Source of the DNA: Leifsonia sp. EB41
Lineage (GTDB): Bacteria; Actinomycetota; Actinomycetes; Actinomycetales; Microbacteriaceae
Assembly: GCF_041262565.1 (NCBI RefSeq)
Contig: NZ_JBGCCJ010000001.1
Location: forward strand, 558,001-622,000
Reading direction: 5' to 3'
DNA length: 64,000 nt
Positions within the stretch are counted from its first letter, which is position 1, and each line of letters opens with the position of its first letter. This document shows, piece by piece, positions 1 to 8,410 of the stretch. The notes beneath the pieces were generated by a model. The model did not search any database, was not told where the DNA came from, and worked only from the letters and a program-made list of their open reading frames with translations. The position numbers and the translations under genes were made by a program.

Positions 1-119
1 CTTGGTCGTTGCCCACTTGGAATGCCCGGACACTGGTGCTCCCTCGAATTGCGGTTGAACCTGTCCATAATAATGCCTCGGCAGAGGGCGGCCCGAAGGC
101 GCGGCCGGCGGTCCGAGCG

Positions 120-1781
120 CTAGTGCGCCGCGAGCGCCCGGTGCACCGACGCGACCGCGCTGGCACCCTCGCCGACGGCGGCGGCGATGCGCTTCATCGA
201 GCCGTGGCGCACGTCGCCCGCGGCAAACACGCCGGCCAGGCTCGTCTCGAACGGCAGCGGCCCGCGACCGGCGTCGGCGACCGCAGGGAGGTCGACATCC
301 GTCAGCAGGAAGCCGCTGGCGTCCACCGCCGCCCCGCTCAGCCACGACGCCCGCGGCTCCGCGCCCACGAAGCAGAACAGCGCCGCGGCGGCGACGTCCT
401 CACTCTCACCGGTGGCGGAGGAAGTGAGCGTGACGGCCTCCAGCTGCTCGCCGCCGTGCAGCGCCGTCACGTCGGACGAGGAGTGCACCGTGATCCGTTC
501 GTGCGACCGCACCCGGTCGACCAGGTAGCTGGACATCTTGACCGCGATGTCCGGTCCGCGGACGACCAGCCCGACCTCGCTGCCCAGCTCGGCGAGGTAC
601 AGCGCGGCCTGCCCCGCGGAGTTCGCGCCGCCCACGACGACCGCGGGCCGGCGCGCGACGGTCCTGGCCTCCAGCTCGGTCGTCGCGAAGAAGATGCTGC
701 CGCCCTCGAAGTCCGCCCAGCGCTCCAGCGGGAGGCGGCGGTAGCGCGCCCCCGTGGCGACGACGATCGCGCGCGCCCGGATGGCGTCGCCCTCCGCCAG
801 CGTCAGCTCGTGGCCGCCCTCCCGAGGCGACAGCGCCGTGACCTCCGCCGGCGCCGACAGCCGAACCCCGAACTTCAGCGCCTGCACCAGGCCCAGCTCG
901 GTGATCTCCGCGCCGGAGACGCCGGACGGGAAGCCGAGGTAGTTCTCGATCCGGGAGCTGGCCGCCGCCTGGCCGCCGGGAGCGAGGGCGTCGAGCACCA
1001 GTGTCCGCAGGCCCTCCGAGGCCCCGTAGATGCCGGCGGCGAGCCCGGCGGGACCGGCACCGACGACGACCAGGTCGAACTCGTCCCCGTCGCGGTAGCG
1101 GTACGCCAGCCCGACCGCCTCCGCGAGGGCGAGCGGGGTCGCGGCGGCGATCACCGCGCCGCGGGACATCACGAGCGGGAGGTCGAGGCCGGCGTGCTCC
1201 GAGGCCTCCAGCGCCGCCCGGCCCGCCTCGGTGGAGACGTCGGTCCAGCGGTGCGGCAGCTCCATCCGCGCGGCGTAGCGGCGCAGGGCCAGGGCCGCAG
1301 CGGAGCCCTCCGTCCCGAAGATCTGCGTCGTGCGGTCGGCGGCGGCCATCAGCAGGCGCCGCCGGGCGCGGAAGGCCGCGAGCAGGATCTCCGACAGCTC
1401 CCCGTCGTTCGACATGAGCTGCTTGAACACCGCGTTCGGGACGCGCCGCACCCGGCTCGGCTCGACGATCCGGGCGGTGAGCAGGGAGGCCTGCCCGGTC
1501 AGCATGCTCAGCTCGCCGAGGAACTCGCCCGCCTGCCATTCGGCCACGACGCGCGCACGCGAGTCCGCCGTCGCCTCCCGGACGATGTCGACGCGTCCGG
1601 ACTCCATGACGAAGAAGTCGAGCTCCTCATCACCGGCACGGAACAGCGTGTCCCCGACGCCGAACTCCTCCGGCTCGCCGAGCGCCATCAACCGGGCGAG
1701 GACGTCCTGCTCCAGGACGGGGTTGGCCGCGGTGCCGACCGGGACCCGGAACGGCGGCCGCTCGGCAGGAGGCGTCGGCAC
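120..1781 (-). CDS. Cyclic nucleotide-binding domain + thioredoxin reductase-like FAD oxidoreductase
   Basis: The 553 aa product has three visible parts. Residues 25-150 look like a cyclic nucleotide-binding (CRP-type) beta roll. Residues 155-230 resemble a glutaredoxin/thioredoxin-like fold without a CxxC pair. Residues 235-553 form a thioredoxin reductase-like flavoprotein with an FAD Rossmann motif GAGPAG near 241, the GGQAAASSRIENYLGFP segment, an NADPH-type motif GGANSAG and the C-terminal FAD motif AAGDVRHGS. The redox CxxC of true thioredoxin reductases is absent, so electrons probably do not go to thioredoxin in the usual way. The start is GTG at 1781. Similar fusions are widespread in actinobacteria, but their substrate is not known to me. 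The gene is convergent with nothing visible and reads away from pdxT. The domain call is firm; the biological role is open. Confidence 0.85.
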   Translation of the reverse strand: MPTPPAERPPFRVPVGTAANPVLEQDVLARLMALGEPEEFGVGDTLFRAGDEELDFFVMESGRVDIVREATADSRARVVAEWQAGEFLGELSMLTGQASLLTARIVEPSRVRRVPNAVFKQLMSNDGELSEILLAAFRARRRLLMAAADRTTQIFGTEGSAAALALRRYAARMELPHRWTDVSTEAGRAALEASEHAGLDLPLVMSRGAVIAAATPLALAEAVGLAYRYRDGDEFDLVVVGAGPAGLAAGIYGASEGLRTLVLDALAPGGQAAASSRIENYLGFPSGVSGAEITELGLVQALKFGVRLSAPAEVTALSPREGGHELTLAEGDAIRARAIVVATGARYRRLPLERWADFEGGSIFFATTELEARTVARRPAVVVGGANSAGQAALYLAELGSEVGLVVRGPDIAVKMSSYLVDRVRSHERITVHSSSDVTALHGGEQLEAVTLTSSATGESEDVAAAALFCFVGAEPRASWLSGAAVDASGFLLTDVDLPAVADAGRGPLPFETSLAGVFAAGDVRHGSMKRIAAAVGEGASAVASVHRALAAH

Positions 1782-1820
1782 GCCGCGATCATAGGCGACT
1801 GCGGCGTGGCCGCACCATCC

Positions 1821-2471
1821 TCAGACCGCAGCGTCCACCCGCGCGTTCACCCGCGCACGCACCTTGCCCAGGAAATACTCGTGGAATCGCGTATCCCCCG
1901 TGATCTCCGGGTGGAACGACGTGCCGAGCAGGTCGCCCTGCTCCACCGCCACGACGCGTCCGTCCGGCACGCGGGCGAGCACGGTCGCCTTCTCCCCCAC
2001 GCTCTCCACGATCGGCGCCCGGATGAACACCGCGTGCACCGGCTCGTCGCCGAGCTGCGGGATGTCGAGGTCGGTCTCGAACGAGTCCACCTGGGAGCCG
2101 AAGGCGTTGCGGCGCACGGCGACGTCGAGGCCGCCGAGGCTCTGCTGGCCGGCGATGCCGTCGACGATCGCGTCCGCGAGCATGATCAGTCCCGCACAGG
2201 TGCCGTACACCGGCAGCCCGGCGGCGATGGCGGCCTTCAGCGGCTCGGCGACGCCGAACGCCCGGGACAGCTTGTCCATGACGCTGGACTCGCCGCCCGG
2301 GATGACCAGGCCGTCGATGCTCTCCAGCTCCTCCGCCCGGCGGACGGGCACTGCGTCGGCGCCGAGGCCCCGCAGGACCGCGAGGTGCTCGCGGAAGTCT
2401 CCCTGCAGGGCCAGGACGCCGACGCGGAGGCCGGTGACGGTCGCCGCGGCAGCCGTTGCGTTACCAGCCAC
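1821..2471 (-). CDS. pdxT: Pyridoxal 5'-phosphate synthase glutaminase subunit PdxT
   Basis: PdxT (216 aa) hydrolyses glutamine and channels ammonia to PdxS in the ribose 5-phosphate-dependent route to pyridoxal 5'-phosphate. The class I glutaminase triad is visible: the nucleophile Cys92 in GTCAGLIM and the His-Glu pair in SFHPEI near the C terminus. The GGES motif of this family occurs near residue 60. The start is GTG at 2471, which lies inside the last codons of pdxS (11-nt overlap), so the two subunits are translationally coupled. About ten residues precede the usual N terminus ([13 protein letters not shown]); no better start lies between. Confidence 0.97.
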   Translation of the reverse strand: MAGNATAAAATVTGLRVGVLALQGDFREHLAVLRGLGADAVPVRRAEELESIDGLVIPGGESSVMDKLSRAFGVAEPLKAAIAAGLPVYGTCAGLIMLADAIVDGIAGQQSLGGLDVAVRRNAFGSQVDSFETDLDIPQLGDEPVHAVFIRAPIVESVGEKATVLARVPDGRVVAVEQGDLLGTSFHPEITGDTRFHEYFLGKVRARVNARVDAAV

Positions 2472-3363
2472 GCTCGGCGAGGCGGTGCGGCGCGGCGAGG
2501 TCGGACACGTTGATGCCGACCATCGCCTCGCCCAGGCCGCGGGAGACCTCGGCGATGACCTGCGGGTCGTCGTAGAACGTGGTCGCCTTGACGATCGCGG
2601 CGGCGCGCTGCTCCGGGTTGCCGGACTTGAAGATGCCGGAGCCGACGAAGACGCCGTCCGCGCCGAGCTGCATCATCATCGCGGCGTCGGCCGGGGTGGC
2701 CACGCCGCCCGCGGTGAACAGCACGACGGGGAGCTTGCCGGTCTCGGCGATCTCGGCGACCAGCTCGTAGGGCGCCTGGAGGTCCTTGGCGGCGACGTAC
2801 AGCTCGTCGCGCGTCATCGACTTCAGCGCGTTGATCTCGGAGGTGATCTTGCGGATGTGCTTGGTGGCCTCCGAGACGTCGCCGGTGCCGGCCTCGCCCT
2901 TGGAGCGGATCATCGCCGCGCCCTCGTTGATGCGGCGCAGGGCCTCACCGAGGTTGGTGGCGCCGCAGACGAACGGGACGGTGAACTGCCACTTGTCGAT
3001 GTGGTTGACGTAGTCGGCGGGCGAGAGCACCTCGGACTCGTCGATGTAGTCCACGTCCAGCGCCTGCAGCACCTGGGCCTCGACGAAGTGGCCGATGCGG
3101 GCCTTCGCCATGACCGGGATGGAGACCTCGGCGATGATCGCCTCGATCAGGTCCGGGTCGCTCATGCGGGCGACGCCGCCCTGCGCGCGGATGTCGGCGG
3201 GGACGCGCTCCAGCGCCATCACGGCGACGGCTCCGGCGTCCTCGGCGATGCGGGCCTGCTCCGGCGTGACGACGTCCATGATGACGCCGCCCTTCAGCAT
3301 CTCGGCCAGGCCGCGCTTGACCCGGCTCGACCCCGTTGCGGTGCCCTGTTCTGTGACTGTCAT
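2461..3363 (-). CDS. pdxS: Pyridoxal 5'-phosphate synthase lyase subunit PdxS
   Basis: PdxS (300 aa) condenses ribose 5-phosphate, glyceraldehyde 3-phosphate and ammonia into pyridoxal 5'-phosphate. It forms a dodecamer coated by PdxT. Highly conserved family blocks are present: the catalytic Asp30 in [12 protein letters not shown], Lys87 in MAKARIGHF that forms the first imine, and Lys155 in KGEAGTG that takes over the intermediate. The length matches the family. It is the first gene of a pdxS-pdxT operon and faces a MocR-type regulator across a 95-bp gap, a typical arrangement for PLP-responsive control. Confidence 0.98.
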   Translation of the reverse strand: MTVTEQGTATGSSRVKRGLAEMLKGGVIMDVVTPEQARIAEDAGAVAVMALERVPADIRAQGGVARMSDPDLIEAIIAEVSIPVMAKARIGHFVEAQVLQALDVDYIDESEVLSPADYVNHIDKWQFTVPFVCGATNLGEALRRINEGAAMIRSKGEAGTGDVSEATKHIRKITSEINALKSMTRDELYVAAKDLQAPYELVAEIAETGKLPVVLFTAGGVATPADAAMMMQLGADGVFVGSGIFKSGNPEQRAAAIVKATTFYDDPQVIAEVSRGLGEAMVGINVSDLAAPHRLAERGW

Positions 3364-3458
3364 GATCGCCCTCTCGTGCGGTACGAAAAAAGTTTTGGCC
3401 TATGCCGAAGATATCATCCTCCTGAGGGCTGGTTAGACTCGACGCCGGGGAGCAGATA
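3364..3458. promoter_or_regulatory. pdxS/pdxR promoter region: Divergent control region between pdxS and the MocR regulator
   Basis: This 95-bp gap holds the start regions of both divergent genes and is noticeably A/T-richer than its surroundings, with a run of six A residues followed by GTTTTGG and a GATATCAT block. MocR/PdxR regulators usually bind direct repeats in exactly such a gap; I do not see an unambiguous repeat pair and give no operator. The function is inferred from gene arrangement. Confidence 0.45.
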
Positions 3459-4787
3459 GTGGACGAACAGGTCATCACGGGCACGACCGCGGCGGAGATC
3501 GCGGCGAGCGTGCGCGCACTGCACGAGCGCGGTGCGCTGCGCCGCGGGGACGCCCTCCCCCCGGTGCGCGAGCTGGCCGCCCGGCTCCAGGTCAACCGCA
3601 ACACGGCGGTCGCCGCCTACCGGCTGCTGGCGCAGGCGGGCGTGGTCGTGGCGCGCGGCAGGGCCGGCACGGTCATCGCGGGCGTGGAGGCCGTCGCGCA
3701 GGAGGGCTACGCGGCCGACAGCGTGCTCCGCGACGTCGGCACGGGCAATCCCGATCCGGGCCGCATCCCGGACCTCTCGTCGGCGCTGGCCCGCGCGACC
3801 GGGCGGCCGGTGCTCTACGGCGAGCCGGTGATCGACCCGGCCCTGGAAGCCATCGCGCTCGCCTGGGTGCGGGAGGACCTGCCGAACCCGGACCTGCGGA
3901 TCACCGTGACGAACGGCGCGGTCGACGCCGTCGAGCGGCTCCTGGCCCAGGCGCTGCTGCGCGACGACGCGGTCGCGCTCGAGGACCCGTGCTTCCTGGC
4001 CAGCATCCACACGGTCCGCCACGGCGGCTACCGCGCGGTGCCCGTGCCGGTGGACGCCGAGGGGATGACCGTGGACGGCCTCCGCGCGGCGCTCGACGCC
4101 GGGGTGCGCGCGATCATCTGCACGCCGCGCGCGCAGAACCCGACCGGCGCCACGCTCTCCCCCGCGCGCGCCGCTGCCCTGCGTGCGCTGCTGGCCGACC
4201 ACCCGTACGTGCTCGTCATCGAGGACGACCACTTCTCCATGCTGTCGCAGCGACCGTACGAGACGCTGATCGGGCCGGGCCACCGGCGCTTCGCGCTGGT
4301 CCGCTCCGTTTCGAAGTTCCTCGGCCCCGACATGTGCCTCGCGATCGCCGCGACCGACGCGGAGACCGCCGACCGTCTCGCGTTCCGGCTGAGTCCAGGC
4401 ACCACCTGGGTGAGCCACATCCTCCAGCGGCTCGTGCTCGCGCAGCTCACCGACGACACGGTGCTGAGCGAGGTCGCGGAGGCCGGGCGGCATTACGCCA
4501 CACGGAACGCGGCGTTCGCGGCACAACTCGGTGCACGAGGCCTCCCGACGGAGGCCGGCGACGGACTCAACCTGTGGGTGGAGCTGCCGGTCGAGGCGCG
4601 AGTCGTCGCGGAGCGGCTGATGCGGCGCGGGTGGCTCGCGCGGACCGGGGACGAGTTCCTGCTGGGCGGGCGCCCCGCCGCGTCGCATCACCTGCGGCTG
4701 ACGGTGCACGACCTCGGCGAGGAGAAGGCGGGGCGGCTGGTGGACGACCTGGTGGAGGCGGCGGAGCGCTCGGCGCCCCGCCTCTGA
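3459..4787 (+). CDS. pdxR: MocR/PdxR-type transcriptional regulator (GntR winged helix + aminotransferase-like domain)
   Basis: The 442 aa protein begins with a GntR-type winged helix (residues about 10-75, with LPPVRELAARLQVNRNTAVAAYRLL). It continues as a fold-type I aminotransferase-like domain. The NPTGATLS segment and the PLP-lysine context SVSKFLGPD are present, so the domain should bind PLP as an effector. The start is GTG at 3459. Regulators of this class sense PLP and control pdxST. The divergent position next to pdxS and the pyridoxal kinase gene 17 bp downstream support that role here. Whether it activates or represses cannot be read from the sequence. Confidence 0.92.
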   Translation: MDEQVITGTTAAEIAASVRALHERGALRRGDALPPVRELAARLQVNRNTAVAAYRLLAQAGVVVARGRAGTVIAGVEAVAQEGYAADSVLRDVGTGNPDPGRIPDLSSALARATGRPVLYGEPVIDPALEAIALAWVREDLPNPDLRITVTNGAVDAVERLLAQALLRDDAVALEDPCFLASIHTVRHGGYRAVPVPVDAEGMTVDGLRAALDAGVRAIICTPRAQNPTGATLSPARAAALRALLADHPYVLVIEDDHFSMLSQRPYETLIGPGHRRFALVRSVSKFLGPDMCLAIAATDAETADRLAFRLSPGTTWVSHILQRLVLAQLTDDTVLSEVAEAGRHYATRNAAFAAQLGARGLPTEAGDGLNLWVELPVEARVVAERLMRRGWLARTGDEFLLGGRPAASHHLRLTVHDLGEEKAGRLVDDLVEAAERSAPRL

Positions 4788-4804
4788 TCTGCCAGGATCG
4801 AAGG

Positions 4805-5656
4805 ATGCGCATCCTCTCCATCCAGTCCGCTGTCGCCTACGGCCACGTCGGCAACTCCGCCGCTGTGTTCCCGCTCCAGCGCATCGGCGTGGAGGTGCTC
4901 CCCGTCTACACGGTGAACTTCTCGAACCACACGGGCTATGGCGCGTGGCGTGGGCCGCTGATCGCGCCGGACGATGTGCGCGCGGTGATCACCGGGATCG
5001 AGGAGCGCGGTGTGCTCGGGAGCATCGACGCCGTCCTGTCCGGATATCAGGGCAGCGAGGGTATCGGGGACGTGATCGTGGACGCCGTGGCCCGCGTCAA
5101 GGCCGCCAACCCGAACGCCGTGTACGCGTGCGACCCGGTGATGGGCAACGCGAAGTCCGGCTGCTTCGTCGCGCCGGCCATCCCCGAGCTGCTGCGCGAC
5201 AGGGTCGTGCCGGTCGCCGACATCATCACGCCGAACCAGTTCGAGCTCGGCTACCTCACCCGCACCGAGCCGGGCGACCTGGAGTCCACGCTCGCCTCGG
5301 TCGATGCCGCGCGGGCGATGGGCCCGCGCACCGTGCTTGTCACCAGTGTGGAGCGGCCGGACCAGCCGGAGGACACCATCGAGATGCTCGCAGTGGACGA
5401 CGCGGGCGCGTGGATCGTGCAGACCCCGCGGCTGCCGCTGAAGGCGAACGGGTCGGGCGACGTCACGGCGGCGCTGTTCACGGCGCACTACGTCGCGTCC
5501 GGCGACGCGGCTTCCGCGCTCAGCAAGACCGTCTCCAGCGTCTACGACCTGCTCGCGAACACGCTCGCGTCAGGTGAGCGCGAGCTCCAGCTCGTGGAGT
5601 CGCAGGAGTCGTACGCGCACCCGCGCGAGCAGTTCACCGTCACGCGGGTGCGCTGA
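4805..5656 (+). CDS. pdxY: Pyridoxal kinase PdxY
   Basis: This 283 aa ribokinase-superfamily enzyme phosphorylates pyridoxal in the salvage route to PLP. Typical PdxK/PdxY blocks are visible: MRILSIQSAVAYGHVGNSAA at the N terminus, the substrate segment TGYGAWRG, the YACDPVMGN block near residue 115, ITPNQFELGYL, and the GSGDVTAA anion hole and catalytic Asp near 225. The ATG at 4805 is preceded by GAAGG and follows the regulator by 17 bp, so the two are probably cotranscribed. Together with pdxST this gives the cell both de novo synthesis and salvage under one MocR regulator. Confidence 0.95.
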   Translation: MRILSIQSAVAYGHVGNSAAVFPLQRIGVEVLPVYTVNFSNHTGYGAWRGPLIAPDDVRAVITGIEERGVLGSIDAVLSGYQGSEGIGDVIVDAVARVKAANPNAVYACDPVMGNAKSGCFVAPAIPELLRDRVVPVADIITPNQFELGYLTRTEPGDLESTLASVDAARAMGPRTVLVTSVERPDQPEDTIEMLAVDDAGAWIVQTPRLPLKANGSGDVTAALFTAHYVASGDAASALSKTVSSVYDLLANTLASGERELQLVESQESYAHPREQFTVTRVR

Positions 5657-5665
5657 CCCGCACGC

Positions 5666-5718
5666 ATTCGTGCCGAATGTCGCGTTTCGCGCCGGCGAAC
5701 ACGACATTCGGCACGAAT
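5666..5718. terminator. Long perfect hairpin between convergent pdxY and HIT genes
   Basis: Arms 5666-5682 and 5702-5718 are a perfect 17-bp inverted repeat (ATTCGTGCCGAATGTCG and its complement) around a 19-nt loop that contains a further TCGC/GCGA pairing. It sits between the stops of two convergent genes and has no T tract, so it would act as a two-way hairpin terminator or RNA end stabiliser. It is one of several such long palindromes in the window. Confidence 0.65.
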
Positions 5719-5727
5719 CGGGGCGCT

Positions 5728-6348
5728 TCAGTCGCCCTCGTGAGGCCAGGCGTTCGCGATGGCGGCGCGCACCTCGCCGAGGAGCTGCGGCAGCGCCTTC
5801 GTCTTGGCGATGATCGGGAAGAAGTTCGCATCCTGAGCCCAGCGCGGCACGATGTGCTGATGGAGGTGCGCGGCGATCCCGGCGCCGGCGACCTCGCCCT
5901 GGTTCATGCCGATGTTGAAGCCGTCGTTGTGCGAGACCTCGCGGATGACGCGCATCGCGGTCTGGGTGATGCTCCCGATCTCCGCGACCTCCTCCGGCGT
6001 CGCCTCGTCGTAGTTCGCGATGTGGCGGTACGGGCAGACCAGCAGGTGGCCGCTGTTGTACGGGAACAGGTTGAGCAGCGCGTACGCGTACTCACCACGC
6101 GCCACGATCAGCGCGTCCTCGTCGCTCAGCGTCGGGGCGACGCAGAACGGGCAGTCGTCCTTGCCCGGCTGCTGCCCGTGCTGGATGTAGACCATCCGGT
6201 GCGGTGTCCACAGCCGCTGGAATTCGTCGGGCACGCCGACGAGGTGCGACGGGTCGTCCACGCGGATCTCCTCCGCGTGGACGTCCCCACCGCCGTCGCC
6301 GAACTGCTCGTCGCCGTCGGCGTAGTCGTCGAGGCTCAGTCGAGCCAT
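5728..6348 (-). CDS. HIT-domain nucleotide hydrolase/phosphorylase (Ap4A phosphorylase-like)
   Basis: The 206 aa protein has the histidine triad [10 protein letters not shown] near residue 165, [13 protein letters not shown] just before it, and a CPFC pair near residue 65 as in zinc-containing HIT proteins. In mycobacteria the gene next to thrS in the same order is an Ap4A phosphorylase of this family. Here too the ATG at 6348 overlaps the thrS stop by 13 nt. That coupling makes biological sense, since tRNA synthetases make Ap4A as a by-product. The phosphatidylinositol-phosphate synthase gene that I would expect next in actinobacteria is absent; a hairpin and pdxY follow instead. Confidence 0.9.
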   Translation of the reverse strand: MARLSLDDYADGDEQFGDGGGDVHAEEIRVDDPSHLVGVPDEFQRLWTPHRMVYIQHGQQPGKDDCPFCVAPTLSDEDALIVARGEYAYALLNLFPYNSGHLLVCPYRHIANYDEATPEEVAEIGSITQTAMRVIREVSHNDGFNIGMNQGEVAGAGIAAHLHQHIVPRWAQDANFFPIIAKTKALPQLLGEVRAAIANAWPHEGD

Positions 6349-8306
6349 GCCGTCTCGACCAGCTCGTGGCTCTCGATGCTCGCGACGATCCGCTCGATCG
6401 CCTCGTCCACGGTCACGCCGTTGCGCTGGCTGCCGTCGCGGAACCGGAAGCTGACCGTGCCGGCCGTCGCGTCCTCCTCGCCCACGATGAGCTGGAAGGG
6501 CACCTTGGCCTTGGTGTGCGTGCGGATCTTCTTCTGCATGCGGTCGTCGGAGTGGTCCACCTCGGCGCGCACTCCCCTGGCCTTCAGCCGCGCGATCACG
6601 TCGTCCAGGAACGGCCCGTAGTTGTCGGCGACCGGGATGCCCACGACCTGGACCGGCGACAGCCAGACCGGGAACGCGCCCGCGTAGTGCTCCAGCAGGA
6701 TCGCGAAGAACCGCTCGATGGAGCCGAGCAGCGCGCGGTGGATCATCGCCGGCTGCTTGCGCGTGCCGTCCGCCGCGTTGTACTCCAGCTCGAACAGCTC
6801 CGGCTGGTTGAAGTCGAGCTGGACGGTGGAGAGCTGCCAGGTGCGGCCGATCGCGTCGCGTGCCTGCACCGAGATCTTCGGGCCGTAGAAGGCCGCGCCG
6901 CCCGGGTCGTCCACGAGCTCCAGGCCGGACTCGACAGCCACCTCGCGAAGGGTCTGCGTCGCGGTCTCCCAGCTCTCGTCGCTGCCGACGTACTTCTCCG
7001 GGTCCTTGGTGGAGAGCTCCAGGTAGAAGTCGGTGAGGCCGTAGCCGCGCAGGGTCTCCAGCACGAATTCGAGCTGGCGCCCGACCTCGTCCTTGATCTG
7101 CTCGTCGGTCACGTAGATGTGCGCGTCGTCCTGCGTCAGGCCGCGCACGCGGGTGAGGCCGGAGAGCGTGCCGGACTTCTCGTACCGGTACACGGTGCCG
7201 AACTCCGCGAGGCGAAGCGGCAGCTCGCGGTAGCTGCGCCCGCGCGCCCGGAAGATCAGGTTGTGCATCGGGCAGTTCATCGGCTTGAGGTAGTAGTCCT
7301 GCCCCTGCCGGGTGATGTTGCCCTCGGCGTCGCGCTCCTCGTCCAGGTGCATGGGCGGGAACATGCCGTCCTTGTACCAGTTGAGGTGCTGGCTGATCTC
7401 GTAGAGGTGCGCCTTGGTGATGTGCGGCGTGTTCACCAGCTCGTAGTCGTTCGCGATGAGCCGCTCGCGCATGAAGTTCTCGATCTCGTTGCGGATGATC
7501 CCGCCCTTGGGGTGGAACACCGCCAGGCCCGAGCCGATCTCGTCGGGGAAGCTGAACAGGTCGAGCTCGGCGCCCAGCTTGCGATGGTCGCGCTTGGCGG
7601 CCTCCTCCATGCGGGTCTGGTACGCGCGCAGCTCGTCCTTGCTGGGCCACGCGGTTCCGTAGACGCGCTGGAGCTGCGGGTTCTTCTCCGAGCCGCGCCA
7701 GTAGGCGGCGGCGACGCGGGTGAGCGCCCAGCCGTTGCCGAGCATGCGCGTGTTCGGGACGTGCGGGCCGCGGCAGAGGTCCTTCCAGACTGTCTCGCCG
7801 GTCTTCGGGTCGACGTTGTCGTAGATGGTCAGCTCGCCGGAGCCCACCTCCACCGACTCGTCGGCATTGCCGGACTCGGCGCCCGACCCCTTGAGGCCGA
7901 TCAGCTCGAGCTTGTACGGCTCGCCGGAGAGCTCGGCGCGCGCCTCGTCGTCGGTGACCACGCGGCGCATGAAGCGCTGGCCCGCGCGCACGATCCGCGC
8001 CATCTCCTTGTCGAGGGCCTTCAGGTCCTCCGGGGTGAACGGCTCGGCGACGTCGAAGTCGTAGTAGAAGCCGTCGGTGATGGGCGGCCCGATGCCGAGC
8101 TTGGCCTCCGGGTTGACCGCCTGCACGGCCTGCGCGAGGACGTGCGCGGTGGAGTGGCGGAGGATGCTGAGGCCGTCCGGCGAGTCGATGGTGACCGGCT
8201 CGACGGTGTCCGTGGTCGTGACGGTCGTCGCGAGGTCCTTCAGCTCACCGTTGACGCGCATCGCGACAACGGAACGGTCGGTGAAGAGCTCGAAGCCGTC
8301 GGCCAC
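6336..8306 (-). CDS. thrS: Threonyl-tRNA synthetase
   Basis: ThrS (656 aa) charges tRNA-Thr in the cytoplasm. Domains in order are an N-terminal TGS domain (residues 1-65), the editing domain with [11 protein letters not shown] near residue 75 that deacylates Ser-tRNA, the class II catalytic core with [10 protein letters not shown] (zinc-binding Cys) and motif 2 around [11 protein letters not shown], and a C-terminal anticodon-binding domain. I chose the GTG at 8306 because AAGGAG lies seven bases upstream and the TGS domain then begins at once; an in-frame open stretch continues far upstream but is not part of the gene. No T-box leader is visible in the short upstream gap. Confidence 0.97.
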   Translation of the reverse strand: MADGFELFTDRSVVAMRVNGELKDLATTVTTTDTVEPVTIDSPDGLSILRHSTAHVLAQAVQAVNPEAKLGIGPPITDGFYYDFDVAEPFTPEDLKALDKEMARIVRAGQRFMRRVVTDDEARAELSGEPYKLELIGLKGSGAESGNADESVEVGSGELTIYDNVDPKTGETVWKDLCRGPHVPNTRMLGNGWALTRVAAAYWRGSEKNPQLQRVYGTAWPSKDELRAYQTRMEEAAKRDHRKLGAELDLFSFPDEIGSGLAVFHPKGGIIRNEIENFMRERLIANDYELVNTPHITKAHLYEISQHLNWYKDGMFPPMHLDEERDAEGNITRQGQDYYLKPMNCPMHNLIFRARGRSYRELPLRLAEFGTVYRYEKSGTLSGLTRVRGLTQDDAHIYVTDEQIKDEVGRQLEFVLETLRGYGLTDFYLELSTKDPEKYVGSDESWETATQTLREVAVESGLELVDDPGGAAFYGPKISVQARDAIGRTWQLSTVQLDFNQPELFELEYNAADGTRKQPAMIHRALLGSIERFFAILLEHYAGAFPVWLSPVQVVGIPVADNYGPFLDDVIARLKARGVRAEVDHSDDRMQKKIRTHTKAKVPFQLIVGEEDATAGTVSFRFRDGSQRNGVTVDEAIERIVASIESHELVETAWLD

Positions 8307-8360
8307 CTGTCCACTCCTTGAGTCGTATTCCAATGGGATGCGTTCAACTCTAGTCGGCAC

Positions 8361-8392
8361 GAGTGCCCCCTCCCGGACGGGAGGGGGCACTC
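8361..8392 (-). terminator. Hairpin downstream of the sedolisin gene
   Basis: Arms 8361-8374 and 8379-8392 form a perfect 14-bp stem (GAGTGCCCCCTCCC and its complement) closed by a GGAC loop. It lies 18 bp past the stop of the peptidase gene on its own strand and just upstream of thrS. There is no clear T run, so termination strength is uncertain. Confidence 0.7.
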
Positions 8393-8410
8393 GGCACTGC
8401 GATGGACGCG

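Noticed and set aside
9-2513. An 834-codon open frame antisense to the oxidoreductase and pdxT
   Set aside because: Its product is Arg/Ala/Gly-rich with no recognisable domain and it mirrors genuine genes on the other strand; such frames arise from third-position G/C bias.
8307-8410. T-box or other leader before thrS
   Set aside because: Only about 100 bases are available and they contain a simple terminator hairpin of the neighbouring gene.
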